DNA of 64,000 nucleotides from Parapedobacter pyrenivorans (GTDB lineage: Bacteria; Bacteroidota; Bacteroidia; Sphingobacteriales; Sphingobacteriaceae), in contig NZ_BMER01000001.1 in the NCBI RefSeq assembly GCF_014636865.1, forward strand, positions 1,972,718 through 2,036,717. Direction: 5' to 3'. Shown piece by piece: positions 52,861 to 61,875 of the stretch (within the stretch, counting starts at the first letter, position 1; every line of letters starts with the position of its first letter). The notes beneath the pieces were generated by a model. That model saw nothing but the letters and a program-made list of their open reading frames with translations. It ran no database searches and was not told where the DNA came from. A program made the translations under genes and the position numbers.

Positions 52861-53094
52861 GTTCCTTCCACTCCGCGCTTACAGGACGCAAAGTGTACGA
52901 GTTCTTAGTTATTGACTATTTACAGTCATTGAATGATGTAACTTGCGATGACTTGTTTTATAAGTGTTAGCACACAATAGCACTCACACCTGGTTGAGCA
53001 CGGGTATTCAGAAGGGATGGCGCAACGGTAGCGTATTATCGGGGTTTCTCCAATTTGTCCGACTTAAACCTACACTCATAAATAATTTAATCAG

Positions 53095-55323
53095 ATGAAA
53101 ATCGCTTTTATAGGCACTTACGCCCCCCGCCAATGCGGTATCGGGTCATTTACGCAGCACCTCTTCCAATCCACCGGCGGCGGTTCCGGGACATCAGGCA
53201 ATTTTGTCGTCGCCATCAATGATCCCGGCAGTACTTATATGTATCCTCCGGAAGTGAAATTTATCATCGACCAGGATGACCATGGCACGTACCTCAAGGC
53301 GGCTGAGTTCATTAACCAAAACCAGGTGGATGTATGTATTGTCCAGCACGAATTTGGAATTTTCGGCGGGCAGAACGGCATATTCATCCTGACGTTGCTG
53401 CATAGTCTGGAGGTTCCCGTGATGGCTACGTTCCACACGGTGCTGAATAAACCATCCTACAACCAGTTGGCGGTGATGAAAGAAATCACCAGGGTTGCCG
53501 GCAAACTAATCGTCATGGCCCACAAAGCGGTGGAGATACTACGGCAAACGTACGGGGTACCTGCAGAAAAAATCGAACTGGTGCCCCACGGTGTGCCGCC
53601 CATCCGGTACGATCGGACGGCAGCCCGGATTGAGTTGGGGCTGGAGGCAAAACGGGTGTTATTGACATTCGGCTTCATTGGCCGCAACAAAGGTATCGAA
53701 ACCGTCATATGCGCTTTGCCGCAGGTGGTAGCCCAATATCCCGACGTCGTTTACATTGTCCTAGGCAAAACACACCCGAATGTGGTCAAGCACGCGGGAG
53801 AAGAATATCGGCTGTTTTTGCACCGGCTGGTCAAGAAACTGGGCCTCGAAGACCACGTGGTATTCCTCAATCAGTATGCATCGGAGGACGATCTGTTCAA
53901 ATACCTCGCCGCTTCTGATATTTACCTCACGCCCTACCTCAATGAGGCACAGATTACCAGTGGCACTCTGTCTTATGCAGTTGGTGTCGGTTCCGCTGTC
54001 GTATCCACTCCGTATTGGCATGCGGCCGAGCTGCTGGCCGAAGGGCGTGGGGAGTTGTTCAACTTCGCCGACGATACGCAATTGGCCGGGCTGTTGCTGG
54101 ATTTACTTGGACATCCCGATAAATCAGAGACTTTACGGCGCAAGGCCGGGGAATACGGAAAATCCATCACCTGGCCGAAAACGGGCGCAAGATACCATGA
54201 ACTTAGCCAGGATCTTGCGGCCAACGCCCCCAAAGCGATCCTCAAAAAGGATCCGGCATTGGACCGCAGCATACTGCCGCCATTGCGCTTCGACCACATC
54301 GAACGGCTCACAGACCATGTGGGTATATTCCAGCATGCCAACTTCGGGATTCCGAATTACAACGAAGGGTATTGCCTTGATGACAATGCACGCGCGCTGC
54401 TCATGATGCTGATGGCTTACAGGCGGACCAACAGTGACGCGGCGCTCAAACACATCGCTGTTTACTTGGGTTACCTTAATTACGCGCAGAATGCAGATGG
54501 CACCTTCCGGAACTTCATGGGGTTCAACCGAAGTTTCCTCGATGAAGTGAGCTCGGAAGATGCCTTCGGAAGGGCGATTTGGGCGCTTGGCTATGCGACA
54601 GCCTATTCGCCGATGGATGCCTATTATCAGGTCGTGCAACGGCTATTCGCCAATGCGGTACCCCATTTCGAACACCTGAAGTCTATCCGGAGCATTGCCA
54701 ATACGCTTATAGGCCTTTATTACTATTTGAAGGACAATCCGTCAAACGAAGAGATTGCCGAATGCGTGCGGAGGCTGGCCCAGCGTCTTTATGACGCCTA
54801 CCAACAGCACCGTACGGACACTTGGCACTGGTATGAATCGCTCTTGGCCTACGACAATGGACTGCTGCCCATGGCCATGCTGTGTGCCGCCGAGGTGACA
54901 AACGATGCATCGTTCAGGGATGTGGCATTTGAAAGTCTGGAATTCCTGGAATCGCATACGCTGTCCAAAGGTCACTTGAGCCTCATCGGCAACGAGAATT
55001 GGTATAGGCAAACCGGTGTTCCCTCGCCATTTGCCCAACAGCCCGTTGATGCCATGGCCATGGTGCTGCTTTACTTCCAGGCTTATAACTATGCGGGAGA
55101 TCCCCGTTACCTCAGCCGACTGTATACCTCGTTCATGTGGTTCTTGGGTGAGAATGACCTCCGCGTGAGCGTCTATGATTTCGATACCCATGGTTGCTGT
55201 GATGGGCTGCAACACGACGGCGTTAACCGCAACCAGGGAGCGGAAAGCACGCTCGCATACCTTATTTCGTACCTGGCGCTGCAACATACCTTTGAAAAGC
55301 CCTACGGCAGCATCGTATCATGA
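53095..55323 (+). CDS. Two-domain glycosyltransferase (GT4 plus alpha-helical domain)
   Basis: 742 residues. Residues 1-~385 form a GT-B glycosyltransferase of family 4: N-terminal FIGTYAPRQCGIGSFT, the middle VLLTFGFIGRNKGIETVI, and the nucleotide-sugar-binding YLTPYLNEAQITSGTLSYAVG. Residues ~395-742 form a second domain of paired helices, starting LRFDHIERLTDHVGIFQHA, with NYNEGYCLDDNARALL and GCCDGLQHDGVNRNQGAEST, resembling (alpha/alpha) barrel glycan-binding or hydrolase domains. It likely makes or trims a mannose- or glucose-containing glycan in the cytoplasm; no sugar can be named. Single gene, flanked by lipid genes. Confidence 0.75.
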   Translation: MKIAFIGTYAPRQCGIGSFTQHLFQSTGGGSGTSGNFVVAINDPGSTYMYPPEVKFIIDQDDHGTYLKAAEFINQNQVDVCIVQHEFGIFGGQNGIFILTLLHSLEVPVMATFHTVLNKPSYNQLAVMKEITRVAGKLIVMAHKAVEILRQTYGVPAEKIELVPHGVPPIRYDRTAARIELGLEAKRVLLTFGFIGRNKGIETVICALPQVVAQYPDVVYIVLGKTHPNVVKHAGEEYRLFLHRLVKKLGLEDHVVFLNQYASEDDLFKYLAASDIYLTPYLNEAQITSGTLSYAVGVGSAVVSTPYWHAAELLAEGRGELFNFADDTQLAGLLLDLLGHPDKSETLRRKAGEYGKSITWPKTGARYHELSQDLAANAPKAILKKDPALDRSILPPLRFDHIERLTDHVGIFQHANFGIPNYNEGYCLDDNARALLMMLMAYRRTNSDAALKHIAVYLGYLNYAQNADGTFRNFMGFNRSFLDEVSSEDAFGRAIWALGYATAYSPMDAYYQVVQRLFANAVPHFEHLKSIRSIANTLIGLYYYLKDNPSNEEIAECVRRLAQRLYDAYQQHRTDTWHWYESLLAYDNGLLPMAMLCAAEVTNDASFRDVAFESLEFLESHTLSKGHLSLIGNENWYRQTGVPSPFAQQPVDAMAMVLLYFQAYNYAGDPRYLSRLYTSFMWFLGENDLRVSVYDFDTHGCCDGLQHDGVNRNQGAESTLAYLISYLALQHTFEKPYGSIVS

Positions 55324-55357
55324 CTGGGCGCGATCAGAAAATAAATACAGGCATTAG

Positions 55358-55391
55358 TTTGGTGTTTTTCCAACTAAATAACCTACCTTTA
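55358..55391 (+). promoter_or_regulatory. Possible promoter of the short desaturase gene
   Basis: TTTG at 55358-55361, 22 bases, then TACCTTTA at 55384-55391 (one mismatch from TAnnTTTG). Use of this promoter would give a ~110-base leader that includes the hairpin at 55456-55505. Confidence 0.4.
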
Positions 55392-55455
55392 TGATAATTA
55401 ATAAGATACAGATACACGTCTCCGGGTTACCACTTTCCTCTTACCGCAGCCAAAG

Positions 55456-55505
55456 TGGGCTTTAATATTCGATCTCTGCATCCATCGTTTACATTTTAAA
55501 GCCCA
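55456..55505 (+). promoter_or_regulatory. Leader hairpin just before the desaturase start codon
   Basis: TGGGCTTTAA (55456-55465) is perfectly complementary to TTAAAGCCCA (55496-55505), enclosing 30 bases. The stem ends five bases before the ATG at 55511 and so would cover the ribosome-binding region. A temperature- or ligand-sensitive switch is possible. Confidence 0.4.
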
Positions 55506-55510
55506 TTATC

Positions 55511-56287
55511 ATGGTCATTTTGTTTTTTTTCATAGGGATATGGTATCTCTCGTTGTTTTCGCAGACCTTTTTCCAGCATCGGTATGCAGCGCATGGCTCA
55601 TTTACGATGAGCCGGTTCTGGGAACGTTTTTTCTTCGTGTTTTCATATATTACACAGGGCTCTTCCTACATGAGCCCACGGGCCTACGCCATCATGCACC
55701 GTATGCATCACGCGTATACCGATACCGAGCGGGATCCCCATTCGCCTAACTTCTCATCAAATATCTTTGCCATGATGTGGCGTACACGGAACATCTACCT
55801 CGACATTGACAGGAGGCGTATGCAGGTGGAGGAGCGATTTACAAAAAACCTACCAAACTGGGAGCGGCTTGATCGGTGGGGCAATGCCCCGCTTTCGAGG
55901 GTGCTATGGGTAGCCGCCTACATTGCCTTTTTTCTGCTGTTTGCCAGCAGCTTGTGGTGGTTCCTGCTGCTTCCCATCGTCATTACCATGGGTGCCTTCC
56001 ACGGGGCTGTGATCAATTGGTTTGCGCATAAATACGGTTACATCAATTTCAGGCTTAAAAACACTTCACGCAACCTGCTGGTGGTTGACGTACTGATGCT
56101 CGGCGAGTCTTATCACAACAACCATCATAAACACCCTTCTTCGGTTAACTTCGGTAGGCGCTGGCACGAAATCGATCCGGTATACCCTATTGTCCTGTTA
56201 CTGAAGTGGCTGCGGATTATCAACTTCCCGAAAGCAAGCATGTCGGGCCCTCGAAGTTCGTCAGGAAAAACCATCAAATCACGTTGA
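55511..56287 (+). CDS. Stearoyl-CoA-type acyl-CoA desaturase
   Basis: 258 residues, multi-pass membrane protein. Histidine boxes HRYAAHG (~23), HRMHHAY (~63) and HNNHHKH (~199) match the short bacterial delta-9-type desaturases, which bind two irons and use molecular oxygen to put a double bond into saturated acyl chains. It differs from the desaturase at 50234 in size and box type (HxxHH, not QIEHH), so the two make different unsaturated lipids. A perfect 10-bp hairpin lies directly before its ATG. Confidence 0.88.
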   Translation: MVILFFFIGIWYLSLFSQTFFQHRYAAHGSFTMSRFWERFFFVFSYITQGSSYMSPRAYAIMHRMHHAYTDTERDPHSPNFSSNIFAMMWRTRNIYLDIDRRRMQVEERFTKNLPNWERLDRWGNAPLSRVLWVAAYIAFFLLFASSLWWFLLLPIVITMGAFHGAVINWFAHKYGYINFRLKNTSRNLLVVDVLMLGESYHNNHHKHPSSVNFGRRWHEIDPVYPIVLLLKWLRIINFPKASMSGPRSSSGKTIKSR

Positions 56288-56606
56288 ATAATAAAGAAAG
56301 GGTACCGTCATCCAGTCCTCGAATGAAATGCGGGATCCCCCTTGCGACCGCAACCGAGTGGCTCAGCCGATAGAAAAGATAAGCCGGCGTCATCTTGGAT
56401 TTTCTCTATCTAGTAGCAAAGAATTACAGAAAGAGAGAGGCTGTACAAGAAACCTATATCCCAAAGGAGATGTCGAACTCCCTAAAAACATCATCAGGTC
56501 ATTGATAATATTACTTTTTAGACTGATAGGGATAAAAGTATAAGAAGCGTTGTAGTGATTGTCGAACTGGCTTTGGCCGACTTGTAATAGTTTGGGCAAC
56601 AGGATT
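56288..56606. other. Non-coding spacer between the desaturase and the tRNA terminator
   Basis: About 320 bases with no coding frame, RNA gene or repeat that I can recognise. It might be the worn end of an inserted segment. Confidence 0.3.
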
Positions 56607-56652
56607 TTATTGGCATAAAAAAGGGAAACTACCATGGTATGGTGTTTCCCTA
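56607..56652 (+). repeat. 46-bp hairpin repeat, right copy
   Basis: Same sequence as 44754-44799 with three mismatches, same orientation, 11.85 kb away. It begins two bases downstream of the 3' end of the tRNA-fMet gene. Confidence 0.8.
56617..56650 (-). terminator. Rho-independent terminator of tRNA-fMet
   Basis: On the minus strand GGGAAAC-ACCAT pairs with ATGGT-a-GTTTCCC (56650-56623), followed by TTTTTT (56622-56617). It lies five bases after the tRNA 3' end. Confidence 0.85.
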
Positions 56653-56654
56653 TG

Positions 56655-56727
<73 letters not shown>

Positions 56728-56843
56728 ATGTTTCTTCTTATATCATATCCAGCAATCGCTGCCAGATTTTTTTAATTCCTTTTCCGAATTGGACTGCAAA
56801 GATATAATTTGTTTCTTTGCAAAACAAATCAAATTGTAAAAAA

Positions 56844-57722
56844 ATGCCTCACAAAGCCGGTTTCGTCAGCATCATTGGAAAGCCAAATGCAGGTAAGTCT
56901 ACGCTAATGAATGCGTTAGTAGGAGAAAAGATGTCTATCGTTACGCCAAAGGCACAAACAACTCGTCATCGCATCATCGGCATCGTGAATGATCCGGCAT
57001 ATCAAATTGTTTTTTCGGATACGCCAGGGGTGATTAAGCCCGCTTATACCTTGCAGGAGTCGATGATGAGTTCCGTGCAGGGTTCGCTGATCGATGCTGA
57101 TATTATTCTATTGGTCACCGATATCAATGAGAAATACGATGAAAGCGACGTCATCGAAAAGCTGAAGAAAACAACATCTCCAGTCGCAGTATTGATCAAT
57201 AAAATAGACAAATCCACGGAAGAGGAGGTAAAGCGTAAAATCGGCTATTGGCAGGATACGATAGGCCCTCAAATTGCGTTGGCGACATCCGCGCTACATG
57301 GGCATAATATTCAAGCGGTGATGCAGTTTATCCTGGACAACCTTCCAGAACATCCGCCATATTATGAAAAAGATGCCCTTACCGATAAAAATGAGCGATT
57401 TTTTGTATCAGAGATTATCCGCGAGAAAGTGTTTAAGCTGTATGAAAAAGAGATCCCCTATAGTACCGAGGTAATCATTACGGCGTTCAAGGAAGAGGAA
57501 AGCATCTCACGTATCAGCGGTGAAATCATTGTGGAGCGCGATTCACAGAAAAATATCATCATTGGAAAGGCGGGTAGTATGATCAAAAAGGTGGGAACGT
57601 ACGCGCGACAAGACATTGAAGAATTCCTGCAAAAGAAGGTGTTTTTGGAACTTTTCGTAAAAGTAATTCCTGATTGGCGAAAGAAGGATAATTACCTGAA
57701 ACGATTTGGTTATGAGCGATAA
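56844..57722 (+). CDS. era: GTPase Era
   Basis: 292 residues from the ATG at 56844 (the frame extends to a TTG at 56817). Era is an essential GTP-binding protein of 30S assembly. Seen: G1 GKPNAGKST, the switch region TTRHR, G3 DTPGV, G4 NKID, and the C-terminal KH RNA-binding domain (QKNIIIGKAGSMIKKVGTYAR, FLELFVKVIPDWR). The KH domain binds the 16S rRNA 3' end, the same region that RsmA methylates. The gene is transcribed away from the tRNA. Confidence 0.95.
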   Translation: MPHKAGFVSIIGKPNAGKSTLMNALVGEKMSIVTPKAQTTRHRIIGIVNDPAYQIVFSDTPGVIKPAYTLQESMMSSVQGSLIDADIILLVTDINEKYDESDVIEKLKKTTSPVAVLINKIDKSTEEEVKRKIGYWQDTIGPQIALATSALHGHNIQAVMQFILDNLPEHPPYYEKDALTDKNERFFVSEIIREKVFKLYEKEIPYSTEVIITAFKEEESISRISGEIIVERDSQKNIIIGKAGSMIKKVGTYARQDIEEFLQKKVFLELFVKVIPDWRKKDNYLKRFGYER

Positions 57723-57773
57723 CCGTAGCTGAAAATAAAATGCGGCTGGCTCTTTAATTATCAAATAATTGAT

Positions 57774-57781
57774 TATCTTTG
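57774..57781 (+). promoter_or_regulatory. -7 box of the rpsP promoter
   Basis: TATCTTTG, a perfect TAnnTTTG element, 59 bases before the rpsP ATG. A -33 TTG is not clear. It separates rpsP from era. Confidence 0.55.
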
Positions 57782-57840
57782 CAGCCCCGCAGCACAAGGC
57801 TTCCGGGAACTATGTTGGATACATAATTAACAAAGAAAAA

Positions 57841-58479
57841 ATGGCAGTTAAAATCAGATTGCAAAGGCACGGTAAAAAGGGAAAACCTTTCTACCATGTA
57901 GTAGTAGCCGATTCGCGTGCTCCCCGTGACGGCAAATTCATCGAGCGTATCGGCTCTTATAATCCCAATACTAATCCAGCTACCATCGATTTGAATTTCG
58001 ATAAGGCACTTGATTGGCTGGGAAAAGGCGCGCAGCCTACGGATACCACCCGCGCGATCCTATCGTATAAGGGGGTGCTCTATAAGAAGCATTTGTTGGG
58101 TGGAGTGAGAAAAGGTGCTTTTGATGAAGCAGCCGCAGATGCCAAGTTTGAAGAATGGCTGAAAGCTAAAGAAGCAAAAATACAAGGTAAGGAAGAGGGC
58201 TTGGCGCAATCCAAAGAGGAATCCAGGAAAGCTGCTTTGGCCGCTGAAGCGAAAAAGAAAGCAGCGATTGCTGCAGCGGTAGCCGCTAAAAACACACCTC
58301 CTGCCGAGGAAGCTCCCGAAGCTGAAGAGGCAGGTGACGAAGAGGTTGTGGCGACCGGAGAGGAAACACCAACGGCAGAAGCAGCGGTAGCTGAGGAAGC
58401 AGTTGCCGTTGAAACTCCTGAAGCAGCGGCAACGGTAGCCGAGGTACCTGCTGAGGAAGAGAAAAAAACTGAGGAATAA
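57841..58479 (+). CDS. rpsP: 30S ribosomal protein S16 with long Ala/Glu-rich C-terminal extension
   Basis: 212 residues from the ATG at 57841, compared with about 80-90 for the core protein. Residues 1-~85 are normal S16 ([50 protein letters not shown]). The helical segment ~90-145 is charged and coiled-coil-like. The last ~65 residues are almost only Ala, Glu, Pro, Val and Thr, a low-complexity acidic tail. Extended S16 proteins are known in Bacteroidota but the tail varies; its job is unknown. Single gene with a terminator between it and rimM. Confidence 0.95.
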   Translation: MAVKIRLQRHGKKGKPFYHVVVADSRAPRDGKFIERIGSYNPNTNPATIDLNFDKALDWLGKGAQPTDTTRAILSYKGVLYKKHLLGGVRKGAFDEAAADAKFEEWLKAKEAKIQGKEEGLAQSKEESRKAALAAEAKKKAAIAAAVAAKNTPPAEEAPEAEEAGDEEVVATGEETPTAEAAVAEEAVAVETPEAAATVAEVPAEEEKKTEE

Positions 58480-58503
58480 TATCGTATTCATCCAGTACCA
58501 AGG

Positions 58504-58550
58504 AAAGCCGCTCAGGGGGGAGATTAATCCGCTCGGAGCGGCTTTTTTTT
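58504..58550 (+). terminator. Rho-independent terminator after rpsP
   Basis: AAAGCCGCTC (58504-58513) pairs with GAGCGGCTTT (58536-58545), 10 perfect pairs, and TTTTTTTT follows. It ends 30 bases before rimM, so rimM depends on read-through or its own start of transcription. Confidence 0.88.
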
Positions 58551-58579
58551 GACTGGTTTCAAGAGGTTATAAGGGGAAA

Positions 58580-59101
58580 ATGGAAGTAGCAGGTAGTTTT
58601 TATATCGGATATATCAGTAAGACCCGGGGCCTTAAGGGGGAGGTGCAACTGTTCTTTGAGTTTGATGATTATGAGGCTTTGGCGTTGGATACCCTATTTC
58701 TGGAAATCGATCGTAAGCTCGTGCCTTTTTTCGTGGATAGTCTCAAGATGCAATCCAATCGCACGGCTTACCTCTTCCTGGCAGATGTGGATCATATCGA
58801 TAGCGCAAAGGCGCTCGTCCGCAAAAAAGTTTATCTACCAAATAATAAGAAACCCGAACGTGACGCGGATGATTTCCGCCTCACCGATTTGAAGGGATTC
58901 GCCGTATATGATCGTACCTATGGAAAATTGGGGGAAATTATAGCCGTACACCAATATCCACAACAATACGTAGCTGCGGTGATATACAAAGAAAATGAAT
59001 TGCTGTTTCCATTAACCGATCAACTCATTGTATCGATCGACCGAAAGGATAACAGCCTGCAGGTCGACTTGCCGGATGGCTTGGTGGATGTGTATTCATA
59101 A
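58580..59101 (+). CDS. rimM: Ribosome maturation factor RimM
   Basis: 173 residues. RimM binds S19 and helps mature the 30S head. Seen: the N-terminal RimM barrel (YIGYISKTRGLKGEVQLF) and the C-terminal PRC-barrel-like part (LKGFAVYDRTYGKLGEIIAV, LFPLTDQLIVSIDRKDNSL). AAGGGG upstream of the ATG makes an unusually strong ribosome-binding site for this phylum. It lies 30 bases after the rpsP terminator; rpsP-rimM adjacency is conserved in bacteria, but no trmD follows here. Confidence 0.93.
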   Translation: MEVAGSFYIGYISKTRGLKGEVQLFFEFDDYEALALDTLFLEIDRKLVPFFVDSLKMQSNRTAYLFLADVDHIDSAKALVRKKVYLPNNKKPERDADDFRLTDLKGFAVYDRTYGKLGEIIAVHQYPQQYVAAVIYKENELLFPLTDQLIVSIDRKDNSLQVDLPDGLVDVYS

Positions 59102-59109
59102 AAAGAGTA

Positions 59110-59140
59110 TTGACCAATATCAATAATTTGTCTAAGTTTG
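59110..59140 (+). promoter_or_regulatory. Promoter of metF
   Basis: TTG at 59110-59112, 20 bases, TAAGTTTG at 59133-59140, and the metF ATG at 59168. Full match to the Bacteroidota promoter; the -7 box is identical to that of pdxA. Confidence 0.75.
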
Positions 59141-59167
59141 GCGGCTGCATAAACTAGGCTTGTCGAT

Positions 59168-60124
59168 ATGAAGATTACTGAGCACATTAAAAATGCAAAG
59201 GGAAAGACCCTTTACTCGTTTGAGATACTGCCTCCTATAAAAGGACAGAGTATCCAATCAATTTTTAATGCGATTGATCCGCTGATGGAGTTCGCTCCAC
59301 CTTTTATCGACGTCACCTATCTGCGCGAGGACTATATCTATAAGCAGCATCCGAGTGGTCTGTTGGAAAAGGTGGCCTATCGTAAAAGGCCAAGCACGGT
59401 TGCTACCTGCGCGGCGATCATTAATAAATATAAGGTTGATGCCGTGCCTCACCTGATTTGTGGCGGGTTTACCAAAGAGGAAACTGAAAATGCCCTCATT
59501 GACTTGCAGTTTTTGGGTATTGAGAATGTGTTGGTATTGAGGGGGGATGCGCGTAAAAGCGATAGCTCATTTATCCCGACACCCGGTGGTCATGCGTATG
59601 CCTCTGAGCTGCTCCAGCATGTGGTCAACATGAATAACGGCCGATACCTGCATGAGGATATGGAAAACTCGGAAAAGACCGATTTTTGTATTGGTGTGGC
59701 AGGATATCCCGAAAAGCACTTCGAGTCGCCAAACTTAGACACGGATTTCAAATACCTGAAGAATAAGGTAGCATTGGGTGCCGAATTTATAGTGACTCAA
59801 ATGTTTTTTGACAACAGCAAATACAAGGCTTTTGTCGACAACTGCCGGGCAAACGGTATCCATGTGCCCATTATTCCGGGGTTAAAACCACTAACGAGCA
59901 GCAAACAACTGGTAAGCCTACCTAAGATATTCCACCTGGATATCCCCCTGGAGCTGAGCGAGGCTGTGCAGGCCTGTAAAACAGAGCAGGAGGTCCGTGA
60001 AGTTGGCGTCGAGTGGATGATTCAGCAATGTAGGGAGCTCAAGGAAATGGGAGCACCGGTGCTGCATTTTTACACAATGGGTAATCCAAAGCCGACCAAG
60101 CGGATCATAGAAGCGGTGTTTTAA
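59168..60124 (+). CDS. metF: 5,10-methylenetetrahydrofolate reductase
   Basis: 318 residues, flavin-dependent TIM barrel. It reduces 5,10-methylene-THF to 5-methyl-THF for methionine synthesis. Seen: the N-terminal [13 protein letters not shown] with the catalytic Glu, the folate/FAD strands [10 protein letters not shown] and [11 protein letters not shown], the [13 protein letters not shown] segment, and the C-terminal [13 protein letters not shown]. Length is normal for bacterial MetF. It has its own promoter. The last 20 bases overlap the end of the convergent glnS gene. Confidence 0.95.
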   Translation: MKITEHIKNAKGKTLYSFEILPPIKGQSIQSIFNAIDPLMEFAPPFIDVTYLREDYIYKQHPSGLLEKVAYRKRPSTVATCAAIINKYKVDAVPHLICGGFTKEETENALIDLQFLGIENVLVLRGDARKSDSSFIPTPGGHAYASELLQHVVNMNNGRYLHEDMENSEKTDFCIGVAGYPEKHFESPNLDTDFKYLKNKVALGAEFIVTQMFFDNSKYKAFVDNCRANGIHVPIIPGLKPLTSSKQLVSLPKIFHLDIPLELSEAVQACKTEQEVREVGVEWMIQQCRELKEMGAPVLHFYTMGNPKPTKRIIEAVF

Positions 60125-61784
60125 CCAGCTCCTTCGCCCACGTGTCGCGCAGGGTTACCGTACGGTTAAACACCGGACGATCCGATGTCGATTTCGTGTC
60201 AAGTGTAAAATAGCCCTTTCTGATGAACTGGTAGCCTTTGCCGGATATCGCATTCAGCAAGTCGGGTTCCACATATGCCTTTTCAATGATTTGCAGGCTC
60301 TCCGGATTGATGGTTGCCTTAAAATCACTTTCTGCAGCCGGATTTTCGACATTAAACAGCCGATCGTATAGCCTTACTTCCACGGTCTTGGCGTGGGGTA
60401 TGCTCACCCAATGGATCGTTCCCTTTACCTTGATGCCGCTGGTGTCTTCCCCACTTTTGGATTCGGGCAGGTAGGTGCAACGGATTTCCGTGACGTGACC
60501 GTCCGTATCCCTCACGAAATCTTCGCACCTGACGATGTAGGCATGTTTGAGTCTAACCATCAGTCCCGGTCCGAGGCGGAAGAATTTTTTTGGCGGATTT
60601 TCCATGAAGTCCTCCCGTTCGATCCATAGTGCATTGCTAAAGGGGATTTCGCGCTCACCTTCCCCGTCTTCGACCTCCGGATTGTTTTCGCCAGTCAACA
60701 TTTCTTCTTTTCCATCCGGATAATTGATGATAGTCAATTTTATCGGATCGAGTACCGCCATACGGCGCCATGCGGTTTTATTGAGGTCTTCCCGGATACA
60801 AAACTCCAGCAGGCCTACATCGATAATGTTCTCCCGCTTGGCCACCCCGATGCGTTCACAGAAGTTGCGGATGCTCCCCGGTGTGTATCCGCGCCTGCGT
60901 AATCCACTGATAGTGGGCATACGCGGGTCGTCCCAGCCTTCAACATACTGTTCATTGACCAATTGGAGCAATTTCCGTTTGCTCATTACCGTGTAATTCA
61001 GATTCAACCGGGCAAATTCATATTGTTTGGAGGGAAATATTTCCAACTGGTCGATCAGCCAATCGTACAATGGCCGATGAGGGATGAATTCCAGCGTGCA
61101 GACGGAGTGCGTAATCTGTTCGATCGAATCACTTTGCCCGTGTGCAAAATCATACATGGGATAAACGCACCAGCTATCACCCGTTCGGTGGTGGTGTGCA
61201 TGTTTTATGCGAAACAACAGCGGGTCACGCATATGCATATTGGGGCTGGCGAGGTCGATTTTGGCCCGGAGCACTTTGGCACCATCGGGGTATTTCCCCG
61301 AGCGCATTTCTTCAAACAAACGGAGGTTCTCCGCGATGTCGCGGTCGCGGTAAGGTGTCGGCTTGCCTGGTTCGGTCGGTGTGCCTTTTGCCGCGGCAAT
61401 CTCCTCCGAGGTGCTGTCGTCGACGTAGGCCATTCCTTTTTCGATGAGCTTCACCGCATAGCCGTATAGCGTATCGAAGTAATCGGAGGTGTATAACTCC
61501 TCGGCCCATTCAAATCCCAGCCACTTGATGTCGTTTTTTATGCTTTCTACGTATTCGGTTTCTTCGGTTACCGGATTGGTGTCGTCAAACCGAAGGTTGG
61601 TCTTGCCATTATATTTTTGTGCTAATCCAAAATTGAGTACAATGGATTTTGCGTGGCCGATATGCAGATAGCCATTTGGCTCCGGCGGGAAACGGGTCAA
61701 TACCCGTCCACCGTGCTTGCCGTTTTTAATATCTTCTTCAATGATCTCCTCTATGAAATTGAGAGATTTCTCGTCATTTGTCAT
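60105..61784 (-). CDS. glnS: Glutaminyl-tRNA synthetase
   Basis: 559 residues from the ATG at 61784 (the frame extends to 61814 but passes through the promoter box). It charges tRNA-Gln directly. Class I signatures are [15 protein letters not shown] (HIGH motif) and [11 protein letters not shown] (KMSKS-like). Also seen is [17 protein letters not shown], diagnostic of the Gln/Glu class. The C-terminal half is the anticodon-binding beta-barrel. The presence of GlnRS means this organism does not rely only on Glu-tRNA-Gln amidotransferase. The -7 box lies only four bases before the ATG. The 3' end overlaps metF. Confidence 0.95.
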   Translation of the reverse strand: MTNDEKSLNFIEEIIEEDIKNGKHGGRVLTRFPPEPNGYLHIGHAKSIVLNFGLAQKYNGKTNLRFDDTNPVTEETEYVESIKNDIKWLGFEWAEELYTSDYFDTLYGYAVKLIEKGMAYVDDSTSEEIAAAKGTPTEPGKPTPYRDRDIAENLRLFEEMRSGKYPDGAKVLRAKIDLASPNMHMRDPLLFRIKHAHHHRTGDSWCVYPMYDFAHGQSDSIEQITHSVCTLEFIPHRPLYDWLIDQLEIFPSKQYEFARLNLNYTVMSKRKLLQLVNEQYVEGWDDPRMPTISGLRRRGYTPGSIRNFCERIGVAKRENIIDVGLLEFCIREDLNKTAWRRMAVLDPIKLTIINYPDGKEEMLTGENNPEVEDGEGEREIPFSNALWIEREDFMENPPKKFFRLGPGLMVRLKHAYIVRCEDFVRDTDGHVTEIRCTYLPESKSGEDTSGIKVKGTIHWVSIPHAKTVEVRLYDRLFNVENPAAESDFKATINPESLQIIEKAYVEPDLLNAISGKGYQFIRKGYFTLDTKSTSDRPVFNRTVTLRDTWAKELVKTPLL

Positions 61785-61788
61785 GATG

Positions 61789-61796
61789 CAAAGGTA
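61789..61796 (-). promoter_or_regulatory. -7 box at the glnS start codon
   Basis: TACCTTTG on the minus strand (61796-61789), a perfect TAnnTTTG, ends four bases before the ATG at 61784. Transcription from it would begin at or just after the A of ATG, giving a leaderless mRNA. Confidence 0.5.
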
Positions 61797-61875
61797 ATTA
61801 TTAGTTTTGATCAAAAAATAAACCTTGGTGAAGCAATTATGTCTAATTTTACGTCTTTCCTCTAAATCGACAGGT

